NCBI GenBank assembly: GCA_963556695.1
Contig: CAUWAG010000003.1
Span: forward strand, 2,976,001-3,040,000
Reading direction: 5' to 3'
From: Anthostomella pinea
Lineage: Eukaryota > Ascomycota > Sordariomycetes > Xylariales > Xylariaceae
Length of the DNA stretch: 64,000 nt
Shown one piece after another: positions 11,818-23,353 of the stretch. Made by a program: the position numbers and the translations under genes. The stretch's first letter is position 1. Each line of letters begins with the position of its first letter. The notes beneath the pieces were generated by a model that was given only the letters and a program-made list of their open reading frames with translations, was not told the DNA's origin and ran no database searches.

Positions 11818-12816
11818 TCACTGCCTCCCCAAACCCTTAAACCTCCTCCGGGCCATAGCCCAAAGACCCTCCGTTGTCTCCTTAAGGTCCATATTCTCCA
11901 ACACCCACTGCACGGCCTCAACTACCGTATCAGGACGATCCCGGATTACATGATGGCCCACACCTTCCAAGTGCACGTACTTGTTCTTCCGCGAAAGCCC
12001 CAACTGCCGCTTCTTCAGCCGCTCGTCCTCGGCATCGCACAGCTGCAACATCTGACGCTGGGCTTGGAGTTGCTGTCGTAGTCCATCCGCAACTTTATCA
12101 CCTTTGCCAGGTTCCGCCTCAGCACCCATCATCCTCTCCCGCTCCTCCAACCCCCTCCACTTCCCAATCAGACTATTCCCCCGAACCACGACCAGCGGCC
12201 TGTCGCCCAGCACACAGCGCCGAAGCTGCACCTCGTCGACCCGCGCGTCCAGCCCGCCCTCCTGTCCCGTCTCCACCAGGACGACGCCAACCACGTTCTT
12301 TCGTTCTTGCTGCAGGAACAGGCGCGCAAAGGCTCCGCCGTACGAATGCGCCACCAAAATATACGGGCATTGCAGGTCACTATAACCTTCTTTGCCTTCC
12401 CGTTTTCCCCGTTTCGTGCGTGCTACTCCTGCTGCTTTTGCTTTTGCTTCTTCTTGCCGTTTATCATGTGAGAGAGGGGGCAGATAAGCACCAGACAGAA
12501 GGTAAGCCCGCAGCTTCTGTGTTGATACTTCAGGCGTCGGGTTGTCGGCCCCGCGCTCGTACAGCAGGACGCGGCAGCGCGTCTGCGCGGCGAGCGCGGT
12601 GGCGAGCGCGTCCCAGGTCGGCGAGCAGGACTCGCCGGAGCCGTGGAAGCAGATGATCAGGGGGCTGGGGGGCCGGCTGGAAGAAGAGGAGGCGGCGGTA
12701 GTGGTGGTGGTGGTGTCAGGCGTTAGGAGGCGGTGCTGGGAATGGTCGTCGTCGTGAAGTGGGCCGGGATGGGAGCTGGGACCGGGATGAGCCGGTGCTG
12801 ACGGTTCTGCCGCCAT
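11818..12816 (-). CDS. Alpha/beta hydrolase
   Basis: A single exon encodes 332 residues. LIICFHGSGES (about residue 53) is the strand-3/oxyanion region, VAHSYGGAF (about 155) is the nucleophile elbow G/A-x-S-x-G with Ser in HSYGG, and GVGHHVIRDRP (about 290) supplies the catalytic His. An acidic residue in the VLVETG or later segment may complete the triad. The N-terminal 50 residues are low-complexity (His/Asp, then a Thr run and a Ser run from triplet repeats), and a Lys/Ala/Glu-rich insert follows strand 4. Substrate cannot be told; this fold covers esterases, lipases and peptidases. It is convergent with the trehalose phosphorylase gene. The ATG at 12816 is the first in frame, and a Kozak-like GCCGCCATGG lies around it on the minus strand. 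Confidence 0.82.
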   Translation of the reverse strand: MAAEPSAPAHPGPSSHPGPLHDDDHSQHRLLTPDTTTTTTAASSSSSRPPSPLIICFHGSGESCSPTWDALATALAAQTRCRVLLYERGADNPTPEVSTQKLRAYLLSGAYLPPLSHDKRQEEAKAKAAGVARTKRGKREGKEGYSDLQCPYILVAHSYGGAFARLFLQQERKNVVGVVLVETGQEGGLDARVDEVQLRRCVLGDRPLVVVRGNSLIGKWRGLEERERMMGAEAEPGKGDKVADGLRQQLQAQRQMLQLCDAEDERLKKRQLGLSRKNKYVHLEGVGHHVIRDRPDTVVEAVQWVLENMDLKETTEGLWAMARRRFKGLGRQ

Positions 12817-13636
12817 GGTGAGGAGGTGGCTCGGCGGCGAGTTGTTAGACTGTCGCAGCTGGAGCTGAAGGAGACCAGGGCTGTCGGCGCAGGGCGTGAG
12901 CTACCGCGGCTGCATTCAGACCTCTTCGAAAAGACCGACCATCTCATTTCGCATGGCAATGACCACCTGCATGGTTTATTATTTGGGATGCGTTGAGCAA
13001 ACACGTGTTTGCCGCGTGGCTCCATTATTGCATGTCCCGGGTTCCATTTTTGTATCTTTGTGTTTCGTTAGAGAGACTAATTGCGACGCACAGACCATAG
13101 CGAACAACAAGTAGGGTTTACCAGTTGATACCACGCGTGAGAAGAGCGCCCACCAAGATCGTTATGGTGCACCTACAGGCAGGCCGGTTTTAGACTAGTG
13201 ATAAGTCATCAAATCTTAGTTTAATATCAGTTACTTCATTTCAAGACTATATCAGCTTGTTGTCTCTGGGGGTATATCCAATCATTCCGTCCATATGCAA
13301 ATCCAAATCCGCTCCATTTAACAAGCTCTTCGCCGGCCCGTCACGGATGCCGTGAAACTCCAAGCAAAACAAAACCGCCTTGTCGACCAAGGGGCCCTCG
13401 ACAGATGATATTCGAATTCCGGCCAAGTAACCGCCAAGCCGAAAAGGCGGATACCTGGAATCGGAGTCCCGTCTCCGAACGCCAAATCAATGCTGATGAT
13501 GCCATGATGCCGGTGACTATGCCATGTACGCCACAAGTCAGAAATTACGATGCACCTGATCATCTAAACCCAGGAAACACCTTGACAGCTGTCCGTTTCC
13601 CTATTGATCATTAGATGCAGCCTAGAAGCCACTCGA
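12817..13636. other. Intergenic between hydrolase and RING gene
   Basis: This is the promoter side of the alpha/beta hydrolase and the 3' side of the RING gene. No additional gene, RNA or repeat is recognised. Short open frames here have no familiar motif. Confidence 0.5.
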
Positions 13637-15158
13637 TCATAAAATATACTGACAGCGTGGCCGCCCATCATCGCTATTGGTTTCGTCGATGGAATCAGCG
13701 AGCTCCTGCATACGCTCCCTTGGCGTCATTGTCGCTACTGCGCTAGATCTCGTGATAGGATGCTGATCCTGCAGGCGAACTGAGGTAATCGGATTCGGTG
13801 CCGACGGCGATATTCGGAACAGCCTCTCCTTAAGAGTGCTCCACGATGATAACCTCCGACATCCGCTTTCAATGTCAGGTGAATTGATGCCGCTTGACCT
13901 GAGTCTCCGTGTCCCAAATTCCCTTCGGACCATCGAGTTCGTTATCCTCGGGCAGTAGCCTGGTGGCAGCATGGATGCTTTGCATAGCGGACACAGCGAG
14001 CTCACTTCGCTCAGGAATTCGTCGATGCAGTCCGGGTGAAATATGTGTCCGCACGAAAGTTCACGGATGATGGTCGCTTTTGACTCGTAATCGTCTAGGC
14101 AGATCAGACAGGTAGGTTGGTACTCCAGAGGAAAGTGTCCCTTCCCAATGCTTCCGCTGATTGCCTTTGATGAGGCTTCAGGTAACTTGGATATCGGTGA
14201 TTGGGGGGACTGGATCGAAGTGGGTGATGACAGTGGCGGGTCATAGTTGTAAGTAAATAGGGGAAATGTGAGGATATGGTCCGGAGGAACGGTCAATCGC
14301 TTGATACCGAGGGCTTCGAGGTTGACCTCGCCACGCGTCACTCGACGACGCAATGTGGCTCGGCGGCGGCTTTGGACATAGTGCATAAGCAGGGACGTGC
14401 CGCCAATAACGACGAGCAGTACGCCGATGATAATCAGGACGAGAACCCAGAGCTCCAGTACTGCGGGACCCGTCGACACTGTCAACTCGGTCCACACACG
14501 CACGTAGTCGGCCGGGTTGGGGGAATATGTCGCGTTGATTTGGTCCGCGAACGGGACATCAGCCAAGTCACCCGAGTAGAAGCTGAGCTGGCGCATCATC
14601 TCGTTCCCCGAGGCACCAGGTATGGCATAAACGGGATAGTGGTGGTCCTTCCATTCCTCTCCATCGTTTAGGTCCCATACCTCGGATTCGGCTTTTGGTG
14701 GTGAAGCAGCGTCACCATCTGGGAGGTAGAACAACATGCCTCGCAGGGGATCTGACCCTGCGGCGGTGAGAAACGAGCTCGTGCAGTTTGCGTTGATCCA
14801 TGGAGCGAGAGCGATAGAATTGTAATTGGTGTTGGGCAGGTTCTTCTGCCTGGTGACGTTCGCTGGGATATAATCCTTTGCTAGGCCATAGCATGGATCG
14901 TCGCTCTCAAGGTCTGGCACATACAGCAGACCTTGGACGACTCCATCTGGGGTTCCAACATAGTTGGTGGATAGAGTAGTAATGTTGCCATTGATGTCTT
15001 CTGAATATGCTATCTGGCTCTGCGAGAGGGTGTCAACAACGCGACAGACAAGTTTGGTGCATGGTCAGCAGCGACTTACAGAAAGGGCGGTGATGTTGCT
15101 GAGGATGGTGCTAGGGTTGGAGTGTCCGTTTGAGTAGGTGGGATTGGTGAACAATAAG
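13637..15158 (-). CDS. Membrane RING-H2 ubiquitin ligase (PA-TM-RING-like), 5' exon not found
   Basis: Two exons are clear: 15158-15080 (LLFTNPTYSNGHSN...NITALS) and 15019-13637, joined across a 60-bp intron (GTAAGT...CGCAG). An upstream acceptor (TTTGCAG just above 15158) shows that at least one more 5' exon exists, but I cannot identify it, so the signal peptide is missing. The lumenal/extracellular part has several N-x-T/S sites and an altered PA-type region. A transmembrane helix follows (LELWVLVLIIIGVLLVVIGG, near 14455-14400). The cytosolic RING-H2 finger (about 14090-13960) has CLIC, CGHIFHPDC and CPLC in C3H2C3 order. The tail ends in CQYIL, an uncertain CaaX-like end. Such proteins ubiquitinate cargo in endosomal or vacuolar membranes; that role is inferred from the layout. 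Confidence 0.85.
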
Positions 15159-15506
15159 CTGCAAACAAACCAGTCAGCACGGAATCATTCACATATCATA
15201 CTTGTCAGCTCAATCCATTGTCTGGTGTGATTGCGTGATTGAATTTTGGTTCCGACTTGTCGAGTTCAGACTGATACAGGTCGAAGACATGGTGGGTGGC
15301 GACAGTAAGACCAGGCGCGGGGGCTGGGTGCGAGACCATTTGTGTGTGCAACACAATCTTGATGCTTCATGGCGGTTGAGACGCCGCAATCGCGCCCGAT
15401 GACACGACAGGACACGACAGGTCTGGTTGGAGACGTCGGTGCGCGTGTGCCCCATCACCACCGCCACCCACCATGATGGTTGATCAACCGCCGCCGTCTA
15501 TCGGCC

Positions 15507-15577
15507 CAATCAATCAACCATCAATCAATCAATCGATCAATCGGTCAATCATTCGGTCAATCATTCGGTCAAACAGC
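15507..15577. repeat. TCAATC/TCGGTCAATCAT simple repeat
   Basis: Units of CAATCAATCAAT grade into GGTCAATCATTC repeated about twice, giving an imperfect tandem array of about 70 bp. It lies upstream of the RING gene. No function is evident. Confidence 0.8.
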
Positions 15578-15789
15578 CGGGGAGTCAGACGACAGATCAA
15601 GCTTTCGTACCAAGAGCCCGGTGGATTGGCACCGCCGATCAGAGGGTGGAAAGAAGGTGGAAAGAAGCTTTTGCTTGGCAACGTACACGACATTCCGAAC
15701 GGCTTGGAGTGCTGTAGGGCGCAGAAGATCAGGTCAGTTGCCGTTGCCAAGGGACTTTAAAGGGGCAGAAAGTGGGAGAGGGCTTGTGC

Positions 15790-15824
15790 TTGGGGTCTTG
15801 GGGTCTTGGGGTCTTGGGCTGGGT
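15790..15824. repeat. GGGGTCTT tandem repeat
   Basis: GGGGTCTT is repeated three times in tandem (TTGGGGTCTTGGGGTCTTGG...), followed by a degenerate GGGCTGGG. The G-runs could form a G-quadruplex on this strand, which is speculative. Confidence 0.75.
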
Positions 15825-16191
15825 TGGCGCCAAGGGGAACAAGAATCAACGGCGTCGAGGCGCTGCTTGGCAGACGGGAAGTCTGTTGAAGTAGAACACG
15901 CAGCAGACGGCCATGGAGGATAATAACACCTGGGTACACATATACACAACATTGAACCGAGATGATAGGTGACTGGATGACTGGCTGACCGGACGGAGTG
16001 AAGAATTAGAGGAAGGCAACAACATACACATGCTCTTGAATCATCATCCAGATGGCCCGCTGAGACACGACGGTCGGCAGCGCGAGACACCAGACACCCG
16101 GGCAGGTTTCGCACAGGCGCGCGAGTTGTATGTAAGAGGTAAGTGGTAAGTACGTGCGTGTGTGGGTATGTAATCGGATGATAAGCGACGC

Positions 16192-16213
16192 AGCAGGCAG
16201 GCAGGCAGGCAGG
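16192..16213. repeat. (CAGG)n microsatellite
   Basis: AGGC/CAGG tetranucleotide is repeated about five times in the run GCAGGCAGGCAGGCAGG. No gene overlaps it. Confidence 0.9.
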
Positions 16214-16357
16214 ACAAGGAAGGAGACGGCGAGGAGCGGCGAACGACAAAAATGATGTTCTTGGCAAGTTGGGGGTTTATGGGGGACTCGGGAAGAGGAG
16301 TCGAGATGATGATCAGGGATGGGGGAAATCATCAGCTGCGAGCCTGGCAGTCCTGGC

Positions 16358-16383
16358 AACCTGCACCTGCACCTGCACCTACC
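16358..16383. repeat. (ACCTGC)n hexanucleotide repeat
   Basis: ACCTGC is repeated about four times. It is followed by related ACCTAC and AGCCAGGCA motifs to about 16440. It is non-coding as far as I can see. Confidence 0.8.
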
Positions 16384-19300
16384 CAGGCTAGCCAGGCAGT
16401 TGCCAGGTACTGTACCCAGCTAGACCTGTACCTACATTAGGCACTGTACTGTAGAGGCTAAGGTTAAGTTAGTACTGTCGGGTGCACCACCCAGCCCACC
16501 GTCCGTGGCACTGGCAGCGTGGTTCGTTCGCCCGTGAACCCTGCCACAGATCCCCAAGACCCCTCGACGCGCACCCGCTCATCACCTGCAGCGCGCCGCC
16601 AGCGTTGGTTGCAACTTGCCTGCTTGCATTCTCCCAGAGAATCAGGACCAGGTGCTTCTCAGACAGTCAGACTCCCATTCTCTATCAATTGCAAAGGACT
16701 CAGTCGGCAACTGAAGTTCACTGAACTGGTGCTGGCGGGAAGACTCCAAGTCAACATCCGATAGTCCGACGAGCTAACGATAAATGAGCTGCCAGTGGCC
16801 ACCGACATACAGGTCGACCCTGTAAATATTGTGTCAAGCACGGTATATAACAAACACTCGCACTGTCTGTTCTGCATTTCTTCTTAATTATTCACAACAG
16901 AAAGTCGGAGTATCTTATCATGTCGAGAGATACAATGCTCATGTGAGGTATTGTGTGTAAAAGTGACTGTTGGAAATTCAACTTGGACCAGTATATTATT
17001 AGGTAACCTAGCAGTCTTATAACCAATCCAGGTTGTCAAGCATGAGACTTGTAGTATGAAATGCCAAGCGTTCGAGACTCACAAAATCTGGAAGGGCAGC
17101 ATACGATCCACGGGAACGGCAGATCAGCCAAGACTCTTCAAAGTTGACAGGTACATAGAACGCACACAGCACGGTTCCGAATGAGGATCCTGCATGGCGG
17201 ATCAATGGATCATGATAGAAGGATGGGGTAAGAGCCTAGAACCAATCAAAATCCATAAGCGACTGGATCAGTGACGATGCCACAATGGCGTTCATGTTGC
17301 TTGACTCGGACGCGGTGACTCTGGTGAGTTCTGCTCCAGGTTCTGGCTCCTCGTGCATTATGATTCGAATCGCAGGCAGTCATGGTATGACACGAGTGCC
17401 TTGCGTAGGTACCTAGGCGATTCCACGAATCGTCCACTCTGATTACCGTACCTTATGTAATTGCCAGTCGCCCGGTTGCATGTCGCAGGTAGACGTTGTG
17501 GACTTGTGATGGTGATCCGGGGCAGCCGACTAGCGTCTATTGGACTCGCGTGGCCAAAGCTTGTCCCGCAGTCCTGCCGCCTCGGAAAAGCTTGTCTCGT
17601 CGTCGTATGCATCCTCACATACCTAATCAGTCACATAATACCCCAGGCAAGCACCTGCATTGCATGCCAACGTTGCATTCTACCCTATCTAGGTACCTAT
17701 GTGCCAACGAGAGTTGCCGCCGGCGAGAACACCAAAGCTGTCTGACGTCGGATGTGGCTCGATGCGAACACTGCGACAGAAGATACCTCAGACTGGCCAT
17801 CATTTGTATGAGACGTGCAGTCGACTGGAGGTGTTTCGAAAGTCGCGCTTGTTCCGTGTCTTATCTTATCAGTTATCACCTCTCCAACTTTGCGTCTGGT
17901 GGAGATGACATCGACGACAACGAGTCCAGTCCAACGTACTTCACGTGCGACGATGGTCCACCACCGGGCGTTTCGAGCGAGCGCTTGCATTTATCGCAAT
18001 CCCGTCCGAGTGCTCCGAGCCTTCCAAGTCATGTACGCCATTTGGATCGGCCAAGGTGGCCACTAAACGAATGACATGACTCTAGACTCTGGTGCCCGGA
18101 TTGATGCGCAAGATTGAACTCGTGCGGTGAACAGATAGGAAAACCTTTCATGACGGAGCTCCGCGCCGAGTATAAAGGTGCAATCCCGGACATATATCGA
18201 GGCCGGGAATAATCGGCACGGTCATGTCGACTTGGTGTTCGAGCACCTACACAATTTCCAAGCTGAAATAATAGCTCAATATTGCGGCTCGTTGACTATC
18301 ACTCTGCATGTAAGCCTGCAGTCATGCAGTGCGGTCCAATGACAGTAGTCTTACATGTCGTCAGAGCTCCCCTCCTCCTTAATTCGATGCGACGTGGGTG
18401 CATATGCTGCTGAGGCAGTTGAACGCACGTGGCATCCAACATAGATTGCTGGGCCGGTAGTTCCCCATCATATGATCACGATGGCAAGAGCGAAAAGCAC
18501 ACCCGCCTTGCTTTTTGCGCGCCGTCATCGACCATGACCTCAGGCTGCGCATTGAGGAAAACATGCGCGCACATATTCGGAATCTCGGTCCGGCTTCCCG
18601 CTGGATCTTGGATCAAAAACTATTCTCACGCATCTCTCTTCCCTTGAAGTTTCAGCTGGGCAAATTGTACTGTGCGATGTTCATGCTATCAGGAGCTTTT
18701 CAGCTGACCTTGAGTCTTTGGAATAGAGTTTCGGCATGAGAGAACGGTGTCTATCGAACGGATTGAAATTCCTACGTACGGAGTGAGTGCCGGGCGTATT
18801 AGACATGACAGGGAGACCTTGGCGCCAGTCCACTTACATGTACAAGTCGTCCGGCTTCGCGGTTCAACCAACGAAGTCTCGAGAGGTTGGTCTTTCCAGT
18901 TCTCTCGGTGCTGGTATGCATTTTGTGCCATCTCAGAGGGGGCCACTGTGCAATAGCTTGTTGGAAGGGGTTCAAGGATACATATATTCTGGTTCAATTA
19001 GCCGTTATCGGTCAGCACAACGGCACTGGAATGGAGAGATCTCGAGTGGCCTCCAGATTACATTGTCATCATGTACCGTCCCCGAGTTCCTGTTAATATC
19101 TCGTGTGTGGTGATGGGATATCAATGCATCTTGGGTTATGCACAGCCGTTGAAACTACAGTCGGGATCTTTCCTGGAACTTCTCTATGTCCGTTATCGAG
19201 TGAAATAGGTTTGGGGTTGATTGGCAATGCTCGCCTTGCGAAGTTGCCGCTGCTCTACGTTCTTGAACGACCGGGCTGACAATGCGTTTGGCAATAAGAT

Positions 19301-20564
19301 TTGCATAATTCGCCAACAAGACAGTATCAGGAGGACTACAGGCTGTGGGCAAGGGACAACAGACGAAGCGTCGGAACTGGATTTGGTGAATGCTCCTATG
19401 GAGCCATGCCTCATTGCGGGGAACACCCCGGACCAGAAAGGCAAGGGCGGTAACGCAGGCGACAACATGCATGATGATATCGTGGATCTGTACCTTGACC
19501 CAAGTGTCTGATGTCGTTAGGGAGGTCTGTCAGCTCGACGGTCCTTGCTTGGCCTGGGAAGATCGCAGATCCCTTATCTACTTGCGTTCGCAACGCGGCA
19601 CCTCAACGTTGGAGGCGTGATCACGCTTTTCTTGGACAAGTGGGACTGTAGGGGCCAGAGACGGCGTAAGTCGCTGCTGGAGCATCCGCGTTGGGTATAT
19701 CGCTCTCTAGCATGATCGTCGTGGTCGAGGACCGTCCAAGGCATGTTTTTGATATGAGCTGTGATGGGACTGGCAAGTTCCCCGGCAAGGTTGCAAAGCT
19801 GATCCTACGTGCTTGTTAAGAATGAGCAAGATCTGGCGATCATTGCGGCGCCCCTGAGGTTGGAGAATGTGATCTTGTTCCGGGTAAGACGCCCGTCGGG
19901 ACTCGGTGGATCAAGTACAGACCTCCTGATATCCATTACGGATGACGGGAGGGCTGCCGCGCACGAGGCGCGACCCTGGCAGGCATCATGGCTCGGAAAA
20001 AGCCCTGGAGCCGATGGTCTCCGTCTTCACTCCATTGCTCCTTGCATCGATCATGCGGAGCAGCTCACCAAGAAGGCCAATAGCAAATACTAATAGAAGC
20101 ATCTGCGTTCTCCATGCTCTCGTGGCCACGCGTCAGGTTGCATGATCGGCCAAATACAACGAGTACACAGGCCCGTCCCCTTACATGTGCTTACGGACAG
20201 GCATGAGGTACCGACCAATACATGAATGGTGGGGTCATCTCCTCTTACAGCGTATGCAGTCGATTATACGCATATACTACCAACACGTCTTGGCTAGCAT
20301 TAGGTTCTCAATGTATAAATACCGATAGTAAACCAACAACAGCCTGGGCAAACCAACATCCAACCCCTCCAAGCTGGCGCCCGGCGCACCGGCTGGTCTT
20401 TCAGACTTCGACTTCATGCCTTTCACATTGAATGATCCTACTAGCTCGATCACTCTGACAAGCACGACACAACCGGCATGCTCAACTACGCCCGCGTAAT
20501 CTGAACATCGCCCTGCCGCCACCAGTGTCTCGATCTGCGCCCTCCTTACAGCCCCAGCCAGATA

Positions 20565-21276
20565 ATGCCCATCGCCAAACTACTCGTTTTCGGCGCAACC
20601 GGCGCCACTGGTCGTATCATCGTCGAACGAGCCCCGGAGCTTGGCTGGAAAGTCACCGTTTGCGGGAAGCGGACGCTACAGGAACAAGCCAAGAATGAAG
20701 CCATCACGGTAGGAAAGTTCACGATGCCACCTGTGATGCATGTGCGCTAAGACCTACTGCGCAGACCGTGGAGGGCCCCCTCGACGATGAAGAGACCCTG
20801 CGAACTGCAATTGCCGGCCAGGATGCCATGATCTCCGTCTTTGGCCCATCGAACCCCCGTGCATCAACAGCCATATTCATACCCTCCTACAAGCTCATAC
20901 TCTCAACGATGAAGAGCGAAGGCGTCAGGCGCATCACTGCGCGGAGCACGTTCAGTGTGCCGGACGCGAAAGACAAGTCGAGCCTCCTGCGCTGGTTCCT
21001 GGTCACGGTATTATGGGCCGTTGCGCACAAGGTGTGGCAGACCGTGATTGGCATCGCCAAGGTGTTCGATGAGGAGGGCGACGGTGTCGATTGGACTCTA
21101 TTTCGTGTGGGTTTCCTCGCAAATGGACCTCGCTCGAGTGTGGTTGATGGCTACGTTGGTGACGGAACTGTCGGATGTATTTGAGGCGTGCTGATATTGC
21201 CGAATGGACTTTGGCCCAGGCAGCAAAGTCTCCGCCGGATTTCGTGCATGCGAAACCAGGCATCTCATCGGTCTAG
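20565..21276 (+). pseudogene. NAD(P)-binding (NmrA/NAD_binding_10-like) oxidoreductase, frameshifted
   Basis: Exon 1 (20565-20708) opens with the dinucleotide-binding motif LLVFGATGATGRIIV (G-x-x-G-x-x-G). A 56-bp intron (20709-20764) leads to exon 2 with the QDAMISVFGPSNP, RRITARSTFSVPD and VDWTLFRVGFL blocks usual for atypical short-chain dehydrogenases related to NmrA and flavin reductase. The frame stops at 21182 (VGDGTVGCI), but the expected C-terminus (YLRRADIAEWTL, then a QKPGISS-like end) continues in another frame to a TAG at 21274-21276. A single 1-nt loss near 21175 explains both. The function of these proteins ranges from redox sensing to small-molecule reduction. Whether the shortened form is still made is unknown. 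Confidence 0.75.
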
Positions 21277-21934
21277 GTGTGATGAAAGCTTGTCAACTCT
21301 GTCGTGTATTCAACGTTCTACATCCTACCAGGCAAGCTAGCTGTCTCTCTCATTTCGGCTTGAATATTAGGAATTGGCTGCTATCCGGGCCAATGCTCTC
21401 CATTCAGACTACATTCTCAGGTCTCTCTACCTTTGATCATCTGGGAATGAACCATCGTACGGGAGCAGTATGCATGGGAGACCCATCTTGATCTGCACTG
21501 CTGGATAGAAAGTCCCCGGACATACAAAAGGTCGCTAGACCCTATCATCAGAAGCTGCCGTTCAAACGCAAAGCTTAGTGTCAAGGTGAGTCGGTGCCCG
21601 CTTCAGATCAGCGCCTGGTCATTATCAGAGCTTTTCTGGGTCCCATCCGCAAATGAAGACCTCATGAGTACTTCATGGTGGACAGGAGTGTGTCATTACC
21701 GTTCAGTACCAAATCCAACGTAAGTATTCCTTCGATCTGTTTATATCCAAATCAAAATCAACAGCCCCCGGAACCTGTATCGCCAGGGTGAACCGCCCCC
21801 AAGTGAGGCCCCGGAATTAGGTTCACTTACGTGCTCGGCGTCGACAATTGACTCGTGAGCAACGAATGCGTATTGTTGCAGTGCCGGAAAGTTTTACGCG
21901 CCGCATTACACCTACAATCTACAAGTCGCCGACG
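21277..21934. other. Intergenic, left flank of LINE fragment
   Basis: No gene is recognised. The direct repeat or target duplication expected at the 5' end of the following LINE copy was not found. Confidence 0.4.
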
Positions 21935-22563
21935 AACCTTCCCACAATCTCTTGGGTAAAGAGAGATCTCAAAAGGAAGGGCAAGAAAGAATTCGATCAA
22001 TAGTGGAAAGACCAATCAGAACCTAGGTATCAAGAAGTATACTCGCATGCAGTAACTAAAAGAGACCTTATATATTTTGAAAGGAGCACTCTACACAGAC
22101 TTCTAGCGGCCAGATCTGGACATGGCGACTTTGCTAGATATCATGAACGTTTTGGGCATACAGACTCGAATGACTACTGCAGCTGCGGTAAGAAGAAAAC
22201 ACCACAACATATTTTCTTTTGTAAGAGGCTTGGGAAAAACTGACTGCTGCCAAGGTGCTCGCCTAGGACAGCCTATTTACAATACTTGGGGGAGAGGAGC
22301 GCGGAATGGGCAAGATCCGTTGAGAAAAGCAAGTTCTTTTCATCAATCTGCCCCTGATAGATAGCTGTTCTTGAAGGACCAGGTAGATGACCCCAAAGTC
22401 ATACCACTGCAATAACGGGGATGGGCTCGTGAGCGGGACTGACTGTACTTGTTATCTTGATATCTCCACAACCCTGCGATGCAGAGGCTCTGGGAGGCGT
22501 GGTTTGCACTACTGAGGAGCAATCCCCCACGTTAAATACAAAACAAACAAACAAACAAACAAA
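21935..22563 (+). mobile_element. 5'-truncated LINE copy (same family as 27025-39950)
   Basis: From about 21935 the sequence follows the reverse complement of 27625-27025. It begins at the C-terminal part of ORF2 after RNase H, includes the Cys-rich end (SGHGDFARYHE..., C-S/C-C-G...HIFFCKRL on the plus strand near 22115-22240), and runs through the 3' UTR. The final ~150 bp (GGGGATGGGCTCGTGAGCGG to GTTAAATACA) differ from the other copy at only two or three sites. The 3' tail is (AAAC)n at 22542-22563, whereas the other copy ends in (CAAT)n. 5' truncation plus a short-repeat tail is typical of target-primed reverse transcription in Tad-like LINEs. No target duplication is evident. Confidence 0.88.
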
Positions 22564-23257
22564 ACTCAACGCAGATGTAGACAAAGCGCCATACGGTTCG
22601 TCTAGCGTAACCCAATATAGCACCTCGTTCAATACATCATACTGACTTGACCATTCACGTGGAACAACAGGCCCGCAGCCCAAGATCCTCCACACAGCGG
22701 CAAAAGCCATGGACGAGTTCATGTCCTCAAAGTCTTCGGATATAGCTGTCCGCGATGTTTGGCATGCCACGGGGCTGCGATACGCGAATCACGGCTCTCT
22801 CATCGCTGCAGGAACACAAAGCCCGCCCCGCCCTAGCGACCACGAGATCAGCAGGTGGCGCAAATGGATGTATACGAAGGATCTCTTTACGCAAGAGGGG
22901 ACGAACTTTACTGGGGATACACCAGGTAGTAGCTTCGACGCTGGCACGCCAGCGTTCTTGTCACTCACCACTGGTATACAATCGTTGGGCATCGAGTCAT
23001 CTCCGGCTACCCAGTCCATGGACGGCGTATCAGTTGACAGTGTCACAGACCTGCTGTTCAGTGGTTGAAGCGGTGGCCAGACGAAGGGGATATCTCAATC
23101 TCAGCTTACGGCAACGGGGCTCTCGTTGGAGCAGCTCAACCGGATGGGATCCATGATGGGTTACCAGCGATTCCAGCTACGTAGATAAGAGTTCTGCTAT
23201 TTGCACCTTGTCGGGCTAGCCACCAAGCTCACGGCTTACCATTAGATCGAGGGTACC
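22564..23257. other. Open region of unknown coding status
   Basis: Both strands are unusually open. Plus: ATG at 22709 to a TGA at 23066, then the same frame continues to a TAA at 23186 (HEISRWRKWMYTKDLF, SLEQLNRMGSMMG). Minus: 23046 to 22570 with one stop near 22789 (AAVWRILGCGPVVPREW). Either could be a gene fragment with one nonsense mutation; I recognise neither. The LINE insertion at 22563 may have cut it. Confidence 0.3.
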
Positions 23258-23353
23258 GGTGCAGTTGTAGGTACAGTTGTCGGTGCAGCTGTCGGCGCAA
23301 TTGCTGGTGTAGCTGTCGGCGCAGCTGTTGGTGTAGTTGTCGGTGTAGTTGTG
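23258..23353. repeat. Eight-unit 12-bp minisatellite
   Basis: There are eight consecutive 12-bp units of consensus GGTGYAGYTGTC from 23258 to 23353, each with one to four changes and no indels. On the plus strand it reads as a Val/Ala/Gly four-residue repeat (AVVG/AAVG), on the minus strand as Asn/Tyr/Cys/Thr repeats (NYTD, NSCAD). The frame is open on both strands, so coding use is possible but unproven. Confidence 0.85.

Larger units (their letters stand above)
15159..20564. other. Gene-poor 5.4-kb stretch with simple repeats
   Basis: No gene is supported. The first kilobase holds the four simple repeats listed separately and probably the missing first exon and promoter of the RING gene. 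From 16.5 to 20.5 kb both strands show only short frames without known motifs. A minus-strand stretch near 18600-18380 (LDATCVQLPQQHMHPRR) reads like protein but I cannot place it, and a hydrophobic minus-strand stretch near 19480-19200 is similar; both could be gene relics. CTAGGTACCTA-type palindromes recur near 17410 and 17690. No tRNA or rRNA signature is seen. Confidence 0.4.

Noticed and set aside
15507..15577. A regulatory array or CRISPR-like repeat
   Set aside because: The units are 4-12 bp, contiguous and without spacers, so it is a simple repeat. No CRISPR array is present in the window.
18379..20145. A host gene between 18.4 and 20.1 kb
   Set aside because: Some short stretches look protein-like on the minus strand, but no order of known blocks, splice sites or domain could be assembled.
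22709..23188. A complete plus-strand protein gene
   Set aside because: It has an internal TGA, no recognised domain, and the minus strand is equally open, so only an open region is reported.
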